This document shows, in pieces, positions 54,789-64,000 of a stretch of DNA of 64,000 nt (positions are counted from its first letter, which is position 1; the number at the start of each line of letters is the position of its first letter). Made by a program: the position numbers and the translations under genes. The stretch spans positions 128,355-192,354 of the forward strand of contig NW_003314360.1 in the NCBI RefSeq assembly GCF_000143415.4. Direction: 5' to 3'. The notes beneath the pieces are model-generated. The model saw only the letters and a program-made list of their open reading frames with translations. It ran no database searches and was not told the DNA's origin. This DNA is from Selaginella moellendorffii (taxonomy: Eukaryota; Streptophyta; Lycopodiopsida; Selaginellales; Selaginellaceae).

Positions 54789-55890
54789 GTCTGGGTTTAA
54801 TGACCTTACAAATATATAAGTACATTTTGACCATATGGAATGCATATCAAGTTCAACAACCATAGGAGCTCATATATATAATCCAAGGTAATGGATGGCA
54901 TGAAGATGTGGTGGCATGAAGATGGCCATGTGGATATAAGTTTCCTACCTCAACTTGAGTCATGGTTAGGGTGGTGGGAAGTTATAATGTTTCAGTGGGG
55001 ACATCACTCTCTTCATGTTGGTTTCTATTTTTTCTTCTCATTTTATTACCTCTTAATATCATCTTTTCCATTAGGATTAACCACTTGAGGACCTTGCATA
55101 CACCCTAACTGTGAATCATTCTAAAAGTAAGCACTAGAGTTGGCATTCCTTTGAGGTAGGGAAAGGGAAAATGAGTTTATATGAAGCATGTCTATCAAAT
55201 TTAATATGCATTATAAAGTAGTCGTCAAAGCATTGGCATTTGAGGAAGAAAAATATATGGGAACAAAGCCCTCTATTGAGATATTACATGCTAGGATGAA
55301 GAGAAAATTGATTTCACCTACCTGAATGGTGGCAACTGTAGTTGAGAAAGTGGTCTACAGCACATCTATAAAGTACACTCCTTGGGCTTCTATTGGTGAT
55401 ATGAAGACTATTTACTTAAAGTGTCACTTTCCTTTACTAATGCAGATGTTAGCATGAACTTTGGAGTAAAAAGCTCTCACAAACATGATATTAAGTACCA
55501 TTCTACTCCAAGACACCACCCCAAGACCGAGCCACTTCAAGTGGCTAATGAAGAGAGTGCACTACAACAAGTTGATATTGCTTCATGGAGCTAAGGCAAT
55601 GGGCAATTTAATCAAGGTATCTTCAATATACAGGCATACCATTTAAGGCAACAATTTGCACTCAACTTGTTGCAAAGGGTGTAAGGGATGGAGGAATGTA
55701 CCCAACAATGTTTGCAATAGTTCCAAAGGCATGGAAGATAGAATGCCCTTGGGAGTTGGAGCTCCTAGGAACCCCTACACTAGACCAGAAGAAAGTTGTC
55801 AATGCTAGCAATGATGGCGATACAAGTGATGATGGAGAGGAGGATGAGGAAGCTCTAGATCAAAGTCAAATTCCACCATCAGATAGCTAG
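54789..55890 (+). pseudogene. Mutator-like transposase, copy C: exons 3-4 and acidic tail
   Basis: Resumes after the LTR. Contains MKMWWHEDGHVDISFLPQLE and WLGWWEVIMFQWGHHSLHV (exon 3 end), then MSLYEACLSNL (exon 4 start). From about 55690 it reads MYPTMFAIVPKAWKIECPWE, then a run of D and E residues (SNDGDTSDDGEEDEEALD) to a TAG at 55888. This tail is absent from the intact gene, which instead carries the SWIM region, but recurs at 39590-39780. Copy C may therefore be a different subfamily or a fusion. Confidence 0.7.
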
Positions 55891-56101
55891 ACTCAAGCTC
55901 CAATTCCACCATCAAATGTCTAGAATCCATATCAGATTCCACTAGCAAATAACAATGATCAAATAGTTCACAAAATATCATGTTGACCTCTCCCTAAACA
56001 TAAGTGACTTTTACAAAACAAAGGTGGTAGCATATATTTTTTGCAGCAATGACTATTGGTAGTAATTTCATTCAAACTTAGATGCTTGTGATAAAGAGTT
56101 G
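55891..56101. other. Spacer, nothing recognised
   Basis: A partly repeated CAAATTCCACCATCA string near 55870-55940; otherwise plain sequence. Confidence 0.3.
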
Positions 56102-57530
56102 TGTAAGTGACTAATTTTTTCCATTCTACTTTAGCCACTTAACCGCATCTCTGACCACTTGGAAGGGTCTCATTCATAACCTCCATAAGTCCCGTTTAGG
56201 ACTTGGGGCTCGCTAGCCCCGAGAATGGCATCCATGCCATTCAACCTTTGCACTTGGTCCAAGTGCTCCACGTATCCGATCCCATGACCGACACCCCAAG
56301 GTACCACTGACATACCAACCCATTACACTAGGCCATGCCCATTCACCTTGGTCACATCAATGGTTCAACACACCACCTGCTTTACAATCCCGTCTCTCAA
56401 AAACTGGGCCATCCATCCATGAGTGGCTATCCCAGATCCACTCCATAACATCCTCAGGATGCCTGCAGACATGGGGAATAGCCTTCCCCAATGTCTCCTT
56501 TCCGGTCCCCACCAAGTCCCTTCTTGTCCATGGCCATGTTCACCAACACTGCCACTGGATCAAGGCCCACAGGCCCAACCACTAAATCCAATTGTCCTTT
56601 GGGACTTCCTCACTATGTGACTATGTCCTTTGTCACCACACTAGAGGGCTACTCCTCTTCCTTTCCACAGTCTGGGACTTTGGGGCAACATTTTGGAACG
56701 CCGTGGCCCTACGTGGGCCTCGTGGGTACTCTCCTCGCCTTCTGCCTTTGGGTGCTCTAGCCATGGGCTTAGAGCGAGGTTCCGTTGAGCCACACCAGAT
56801 ATCCAAGTAAGTAGTGCCACCCACACTTGGATTGGGAGCATCAGCCAGTCGATCTCCCGGGGGAACTAGAGCCGGCTTTTGAACACTTCACCAAGCTACC
56901 CTGCTTGTCGGTCCGTGTTTACTCTAGTCTTGGACATCCCAATGGGCAGCTTATCACCCAACACTGGGTACAGCCTTCCTGGGCCAACTAGCCTTTCCTG
57001 GCCAAACTGGCTCCACTACAGTCTTCCCCCTCACTATACTTTTGGAGCTCACCAAACCCCCCAGGGTCTGGGAGACGAATGCTTTGGGCTTTCACCCTCT
57101 CAGACTCGGACTCAGACCCGGACTCGGACTCGGGCTCGGTCTATGCCTCAGCCTTGGTCTCGGTCTCGGTCCCGGTCCCGGTCTCGGTCTCGGTCCTGGT
57201 CCCGGTCCCGGTCTCGGTCCCGGTCTCGGTCTCGGTCCCGGTCTTGGTCTCGGTCCCAGTCTTGGTCTCAGTCTTGACCTTGGACTCCATCTCAGGTCCT
57301 TCTCGGACTCCATCTCAGATTCCATCTCGGGTCCATCTCGGACTCCGTCACGGTCCATCTCGGACTCCGTCACGGTCCATCTTGGACTCCATCTTGGACT
57401 CCACCTCGGGTCCATCTCGGACTCCATCTCGGACTCCATCTCGGTCCATCTTGGACTCCATCTCAGACTCCATTTCGGACTCCATCTCGGGTCTCTCTCG
57501 GACTCTATCTCGTACTTATTTACCTAGGGG
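56102..57530 (-). repeat. LTR-like block related to the solo LTR family
   Basis: Begins TGTAAGTGACTAATTTTT, similar to the outer end of the solo LTRs. Shares ACTATACTTTTGGA, then GAATGCTTTGGGCTTTCACC, with copy 2 (48246-48305). Includes a hexamer array (GGTCTCGGTCCC type, 57150-57270) and an 18-bp array (CTCCATCTCGGACTCCATCT type, 57290-57500). The apparent R/S-rich and S/V-rich proteins from these arrays are artefacts of the repeats. The right boundary is not clear. Confidence 0.6.
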
Positions 57531-60258
57531 GAACGTTCAAGGAACTTTTTTCCTTAGCTTGCTAAGGTCTCTCCTTTCTCAAAATTTCCAATTGCCATAT
57601 AGTCTAACATGGACAATCCCATGTTTGTGATCATGCATGGACTCCTCCATGCTTGGCCCTATGGGCCACCCCTTTGAAGTTGGCTCCTTCAACTAGGGTA
57701 TTCGTTCTCCTGACTTGCCAATCTCACTTAGCAAATCATCCGACCACCATAACATGGTTCATGCATAAGCGTGAAAGTCCTTAACCATCAACTTTCGTTC
57801 AAAGCCCTCTCTTTGAACACTCGGGAACTACTTCCCTAACCTTGATAGCCTTGCCTCATGGCAAGCTTCAAGACCACGCTTCTGCTGTGCCACTCTGATT
57901 TCGCACATTCTACGAACCGTTTACACTTGGCTGACTAGGTACTTATCTACCTAGGGGAATGTTCAAGGAGCTCTGTTTCTTAGCTTGCTAAAGTTTCTCC
58001 TTTCGCAAGCTTTCCAATTACTATATAGTTTAACATGGACAATCCCATGCTTTAGACTCTCCATGGCATCCCGGTCGTTAGTAACAACATGCTTGAGCGC
58101 CCACTTGATTCTCCACTCCCAACTTGTATAACCACCCTTGGTCATGTCTGTCAATTCCTATGGTTCGGTTCTATCTTTTTACTACTTGCCTTTTGGCCTC
58201 ATGCATTTCCTTTAGTTATTCTCCTCTAGACTAGGAAGATAGCTTTACACTTTCTACCATGCCTTGGCAAGTATTCATAAGGATGAACCTACCCGATAGC
58301 CTAGGGAGTGGTTCCTCAATCTGGGTTTGCTCACCTTGTAATCCCACACACTAGGATTACCTTTGCTACTTATGGGCCTTCATATGCCCATCACTAGCCT
58401 CGCCAAAATCCCCTTTTTGGCTTTGTTCAATTTGGGTAGACAGACTTCTATCGTCTCCGCAACCTTGGACATTTGAATAGCACCTTCTATCCATCATTCG
58501 CTAGGGATTTTGTCCCTTGGGCATTATCCATTGCCCTAATGACACCAAACACTACCTTCCAGTGTTCTAGAGTGTTTGGGTGTCCCAAATGATGGCCTCT
58601 CTGACAATGAGCATTCCCTTTTCGACATTGAGTTACTATATCGCAACATAAGCAATTTATCCCCCATAAGGGTACATCCGACTTCCTTATCCCCATAAGA
58701 GGTCATAGGTAGTTGCCTTCTACAAGTTTAACAAATTATTTTGCACCTTTTGCTTAGTTGTCTCATAGTTGTCAAGTCCTTCAACTCATTGTTGGTGCTT
58801 CCACACCTCCATCATTATTTGGGTCACCATACTCTAACCGCATGCCTTCCAACTTAGGCTATGCCATTCCCATTTCCATTAGGATTCCTTTAGAAGGGGT
58901 TCTCATAAACTCGCCAACTTGACCTCAAGGCAGCACACTTTGGCACTTTCAGTGTCTCCACACCATCGGCTCCACAAGCCTACCTTTATGACACTTCTTA
59001 CTTGTGTCTAGGTCTTTTTGCCAAGACTAATATGGTTGTCTCTTATGCCAATTATCCATTAGCACTCACACATTTTTGTCATTCATGAGACTGAGTGTCC
59101 TCATCTCATTCACCTCGTCCTTGGTGCCTCCTTGCACCAAAGTGTTCAAGTTAGATATGTTGAGCTTTCACACTAAGCAATCTAACTGTGCATCACGACT
59201 CCGAGGCATCCCTCGCTTGGCGGTGTGCCTAAACCAGTCTCCCCACTGAGAGTCCATGACCACCGAAATATGAGTGTCCTCATATTCCAAACCATCACCA
59301 CGCATTAGTGAGTTGGGACTCGAACCCAAGCACTAGAGGGTCGGGACTCGAACTCGTACGTCTCTTTAGCATCTTCTGCTATAGGGTCTATCCACGACCC
59401 AACTTTGTGACCCTCCCATGGGTCTTTTATAGAGACTACTTTCCTTGAACTCACTATGTCATTGCATTAACATATCTCATTTTTCTTACGTGTCCTTCCC
59501 ACTTGGTCACCTTGACCAAGCCACACCATCATCAATAGTTTCAATCAACACTTTGAACTTGGAACTTTATCCCTTAACCTCACAAGGACCTTATCCTTGT
59601 TTTATCCATAAGATCACCAAGTGATCTAACCTCGGCACCTTAATAGGTTTGCCGATAAGTACTAGGTCTCCTATACCTTTAAATTGTTGACTATGACCCC
59701 GGGGGCATCCCCCACGCTTGGCAGTGCACCCAAGCCAGCCCTTCTGGCCAAGGGTCCATAGCAACTAAGACTGAGTGTCCCCATCTCATTCACCTTGTCC
59801 TTGGTGCCCCCTTGCACCAAAGTGTTCAAGTTAAATATGCTGAGCTTTCACACTAAGCAATCTAACCGTGCATCACGACTCCGAGGCATCCCTTGCTTGG
59901 CGGTGTGCCCAAACCAGTCTCCCCACTGAGAGTCCATGACCACCGAAATATGAGTGTCCTCATATTCCAAACCATCACCACGCCCTAGTGAGTTGGGACT
60001 CGAACCCAAGCACTAGAGGGTCGGGACTCGAACCCAACCTTCGTATATGCATCTACAGACGGCATCACACAGGATGCCTGGCGTGACTCCCCACACCAGT
60101 GCACCAACTTATATTTAAAGTGCGCTACAGATCACAGTGTAGGAACCTAGTTCCTCCACACTGCCAAGTCCTCTCACTTGACATGTCTGTGATCATGCAT
60201 AGACTCCTCCATGCTTGGCCCTATGGGCCACCCCTTTGAAGTTGGCTCCTTCAACTGA
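57523..60258. repeat. Non-coding block with several direct repeats
   Basis: Three repeat pairs are visible. 57523-57625 and 57943-58050 share ACCTAGGGG, TTAGCTTGCTAA and AACATGGACAATCCCATG. 57631-57700 and 60192-60258 share CTCCATGCTTGGCCCTATGG. 59091-59353 and 59771-60033 are near-identical over 263 bp. The last pair carries GACTCGAACCCAAGC strings (reverse complement of a tRNA B-box-like motif) and is related to 17680-17770. No ORF of significance. It is probably retroelement LTR or untranslated DNA. Confidence 0.6.
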
Positions 60259-60330
60259 GCCCGGGTAGGTTTTGAGCTCATGAGCTCACGAGCTGAGCTC
60301 ATGAGCTGAGCTCACGGCTTCTCAAACACA
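60259..60330. repeat. GAGCT-rich palindromic cluster
   Basis: Repeated GAGCTCATGAGCT and GAGCTGAGCTCA strings form overlapping palindromes. No function inferred. Confidence 0.6.
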
Positions 60331-60457
60331 AGAAAAACATTGGTTCGTCCCAAACCAACATCTTTCCATTCTTCAAATTTTGATTTAATCTATATTTCCA
60401 AGTAAATTCGACTAATAAAATACAAATATAAATATAGATCCGAACACTAAAAGCAAT

Positions 60458-63400
60458 CTAAAAACACTTCTCAAGCTCCGCAACTGTAAGGCTTGCCTGG
60501 TGGATGTGATGGTCGATCTTAGGATCTTGGTTTAGTTCCTGCATAAAAATGTAATAGATGTGCTTGCAGGCTAAATATACCTTTCCCTTGTTCTCCCGCT
60601 GTGTAAAATCTGGACAGGTACAGGATGGATTTTCGCAGATTTTAACAGTGTAGCTCGTACCCTTTGATGACTCAGTCACAATAATAAACTCCTTAGCCAT
60701 AGCACTGATGTAGTTTGTCTTTGTGATTGTGCACTTTAGCTCTTTTGCCAGCTTGATCTTCTCTTGTGCACCTTTTGAAATGGAAGACCTGTATTGTATA
60801 GCCTTCCCATTCCTAGCTGGTCGTGTATGCCGGTCTAGTGTTGATATTGGTGGCATAGCAGTACTAACAGCAACATTTGAGGAAGTCTTTAGCTTGAAAC
60901 CTGCTCTCTCCAGACTTTCAATCTCTTCTTTCAAAAGATCGCAGCTTCGCTCAACTGGCCACTCCTCTGGCACAGAATCTGGCTTCAAAATAATTGAGCT
61001 GTGGATCCGGCTTGTATGAGTAACATCAGTCCCACAACAGTAGATCCAGCTTGACTGGCGGCCCTTCACTCCTAGATCTCGACAACCCCAGAAACATGGC
61101 ACTGCTGAAGAACTTGAACCTGAGCGCACAAAAGTGAGACACTGACCTCGACTCCCAATCATTCCAGAGCAACGTGCATTGCTCTTGGCACTGACTCTTC
61201 GAATTGCCCAGTTGATACGAGAAACTGGCTCGCGAGAAATAACCTTTTCAACCTCTAGCATTGGACTTACTTGTGTAACAACTGGCACCTCCTCCACTCC
61301 ACGTTCCTTAGTTCTTTTCCGGTGTCGTGGAACAGAATGGTAGTCAAACTCTGGACGGTGAGAGCTAGAAGGAGTGATGTTTGACCCATCAAATGTCTGT
61401 CGACGCTTCATACGGGCTGTTCTCATGTCCCCAAGTGGCTCATAACTTGATTTCATAAGAGTTCCAGCAACAACTTCCTCCACCATCTTGGACATTGACC
61501 CTGCTACTGGTGTTGTCCTTCTACCAACCCGCTCTTGAAGCCTGTCTAAGTTCGGACCTGTACCAGCAAACCTTGCTTCCTGTGCAGCCAAAGCTTTTGA
61601 TGATTGCTCAAGAGATCTAGTGAGGTCGGAGAGTGTAGCTTCATAGAGGGACACTTTTCCTTTCCCTGCTTCGGAAGCTCTCCAACTCCAATGTTTGCTC
61701 TCAGAGAGATTAATTGTTGGTGTAAGTGCAATATCATCAAGTGGTTGATCCTACAAAAAATGCAACATTTGAATGTGACAAGAAAGAAAATGAGAGAAAG
61801 CTTACATGGAGAGTATAATGACCCCACTGAAACATTCGAACTTCCCACCATGCAAGCCAGCATTCCATTTGTGGAAGGTTTTCAATTGGCACTTTGTCTC
61901 CTTCACACCACCATATGCGCATTTCATTTGCCTTTGCCTCGTGCTCCTCTTTAGTTGGTGCATCCATCCATTTCCGACAAAGCTGCTTGAACTCGTGATG
62001 GAAGGTAGACTTGATGCATCGGCAATGTTCATTGACGCTCTTTGCCCAATGAAACTCACAACTCTTCTCTCTACCTTGTAATGGCTGACTTTTATCACCT
62101 CCGAATACTTGTCGTACAGCCAACCAGTTAGCACCAGCTGCATCTGCCATGAAACCACGGAAGTTGGGTTTCTTCCCGGTTCGCTGTTCAACAACCTCGG
62201 ACATACATGTCCAAAAGATGGTTTGTGCTTGAAAATCTTGAACCTTGAATTCGGCTATAGCTATAGTCAAATTGCACTGCAACCTATAAAAGGAATGGTT
62301 ATAATGTAAATTGGTATAGATCCTTAAAAAATGAAAAGCCACTTACTTGTGATCATAAACATGAGCTCCCATTGTTGACCAGCCTGAAACTCGTTCCATA
62401 TGGTCAAAATGGATCCAGGAATTAGCTAAATCCCCATCTCCATCCATATCCATTCGTTGTACAAGGTCCACACCAGAAGCAGGACCAAGGGTAGACATTT
62501 TAAAGATGAAAGGGCGTTGATTGTTCGAAGTCACTTGGCCAACGAATAAGCTCCCATGAATAAACTCATAGGGACATTTTTTCTTTAGCTCCAAAATCCC
62601 ATCCAATCCAGATTGAAGCTTTCCATCTCGCCCTTCTCGCATCCAGTTCTTTATTCTACAAAAAAAAGAGTGTTATTAGTGATAAAGTAGAGTTAAGTGT
62701 TAATTTTATACCTGTTTAAATTTGTCATAGGTTCTATATTTCGAAGAAGGTCCTTCAAGCTATTCTCCGTGAACTCTTTTTGGCTATCAGATTGTAACAA
62801 CATGTCCACCACATAATCCTTTAGTATAGATTGTTGAACACACTTTGGAGTTGCTGCACTTTTCTTCCTAGCCTCTGTAGTAACAGCAGTCTTCAAATTG
62901 CGAAAAGAATCACGGCGGATTCCTTCCTCAATTGCGTGTTGGTGGTATCCAATATGCACTGCTGCTCTGCCTAAACATCCATCCCGTGGAAGAAAATAAT
63001 ACATTTTTGCATCGCAACATGCTTGACACACAGGTGTTGCCCCGCATTTGCGACATCTAAATCCTGTAGCAACTTCATCACGCCTAGGGGGATTGATTGC
63101 TGAGCCTTCAAAGAAACACATATTCTTGCCATGATCAGAAATGCATTTCTCAGCGACACACTGAAGCTGTCCACCGCAATGGACTATGGACACAGATCCA
63201 TCGAAATGAGAGAAGTGGGTCGTCTTTACTCTGCACCAATTATGTGGATCAAGACGTGTTTCCATACCCCTTTTCCTACTTGACGAACTTGCTGGTGGAA
63301 ACTCGAAGAATATATTCCCATTATAGGAAGAAGGAAGCTCCTCACCTCTCATGTACTGGAACTCCTTCAATTCCAACCGTAATGATCGAGATTGCCGAAA

Positions 63401-63820
63401 TGCCTTATCCACCACTTCAAAAACTGGTCCAGAAGGAACACACCTACTTGTCTGGGAAGCTATGTCAGGAAGCTCATCTTCTTCATTTTCGTCACTGGAG
63501 AGAATAATAACTTCATCCTTCACTCTTTGCACAGTTGGCTGTGAAACTGATGCGCTCTCCTCTCCTCGCTTCGGAGATCCTGTAACTAAAATCTCTTGAC
63601 CTGTACATCTATCAAGATCCCATTGAATCCCATTCTCTCCCACACCACTGTCGAGAAGAATGGATTTTTCTATCTGATTACCCTTATCACGACATACATT
63701 CTCCAAACTAACTGATCCTGGCTTCAGCTTGAATCTTCTGCAGAGGAAGTTCTCTCCTATAACACTCCTAGAGAAAACAATTGGAGGCTCTTGATCGAAC
63801 TTCAAATAGAATTCTCTCAT
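60458..63820 (-). CDS. Mutator-like (MULE) transposase-type protein with SWIM zinc finger, four exons, about 1062 aa
   Basis: Exons 63820-62712, 62655-62347, 62283-61806 and 61750-60458 splice in frame across GT/AG introns of 56, 63 and 55 bp. The start is the first ATG (MREFYLKFDQ), because a TAA lies just upstream. The N-terminal third has a cysteine-rich zinc-binding region (HCGGQLQCVAEKC, CRKCGATPVCQACC) ending in VHIGYHQHAIEEG, about residues 215-300, probably DNA-binding. Exons 2-3 hold the transposase-like core: FRGFMADAAGANWLAVRQVF, then CEFHWAKSVNEHC, which fits the MULE D...C-x2-H layout. Exon 4 ends in a SWIM finger (CTCPDF...CKH, about C1009, C1011, C1027, H1029). No stops or frameshifts. 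It may be an autonomous element gene or a domesticated copy; terminal repeats were not found within the window. Confidence 0.75.
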
Positions 63821-64000
63821 ATCTTCTCCTTGCTCGAGCACTTAGAAAAAAATTTGGGGAGAAACTGACAAGAAAGAACAAAGATATTCTTCTGTATTGT
63901 GAGCATTAATTAGCTATGTCCTTGCAAAGGACAAGTTAATTATTTTAACAAAATATACAACCGTTTAGAATCAGAGAGATATGAGAATCTAAAGAGCCGC
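63821..64000. other. Upstream flank of the intact MULE gene
   Basis: Matches 46131-46290 upstream of MULE copy B up to the window edge, so the repeat unit continues beyond 64000. It likely holds the promoter; no clear TATA box was picked out. Confidence 0.5.

Noticed and set aside
57079-57630. Arginine/serine-rich and SVSVPV-rich apparent proteins
   Set aside because: They arise from GGTCTC/GGTCCC hexamer and CTCGGACTCCAT repeats inside an LTR-like block.

Overview
The window is plant nuclear DNA, most likely from the lycophyte Selaginella moellendorffii. Three signals point there: microbial-type terpene synthase-like (MTPSL) genes, which are characteristic of non-seed plants; very short introns (about 52 to 69 bp) in every spliced model I could build; and dense nested transposable elements. 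The species call is inference. Most of the window is mobile DNA, and very few genes look intact.

Layout. 1-1.3 kb: the last exons of an unrecognised protein and a small low-complexity ORF. 1.9-14.9 kb: a degenerate Ty3/gypsy element (called gypsy A) split by two clean insertions. One is a complete chromodomain gypsy on the minus strand (3639-9125; 361-bp LTRs, target duplication GCTTT). The other is a 4.7-kb DNA transposon (9516-14223; matching terminal inverted repeats, 8-bp target duplication) whose transposase I cannot place in a named superfamily. 15-17.5 kb: a scrambled second chromodomain gypsy. 17.9-18.8 kb: a solo LTR.

19-39.4 kb: a decayed terpenoid locus. It holds three MTPSL copies, each lying head-to-head with cytochrome P450 sequence across a short shared promoter. 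Only the third terpene synthase (36958-38076, minus, 372 aa) is intact. The other two synthases and all the P450s are broken. Into this locus fell a Merlin-like transposon remnant and a MITE (21-23 kb), a gypsy element with short LTRs (23019-28016) and a Ty1/copia element (28.1-32.3 kb).

39.6-64 kb: a second gypsy A copy (minus), several copies of a Mutator-like (MULE) transposase family, two more solo LTRs of the 17.9-kb family with clear 5-bp duplications, an array of seven palindromic hairpin units (46.7-47.3 kb), a roughly 20-bp minisatellite inside a MULE copy (43.4-43.8 kb), and a long block of LTR-like non-coding repeats (56.1-60.3 kb). The last MULE copy (60458-63820, minus) gives a clean four-exon reading frame of about 1062 aa and is the best candidate for a functional transposon gene or a domesticated relative.

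How the parts relate. The terpene synthase and P450s would act together in specialised terpenoid metabolism: the synthase makes a hydrocarbon or alcohol and the P450 oxidises it. Here the pairs look like a duplicated cassette that has mostly died while retroelements piled in. Nested insertions with target duplications give a readable order of events. Element decay is dominated by C/T and G/A changes, as expected from methylated DNA.
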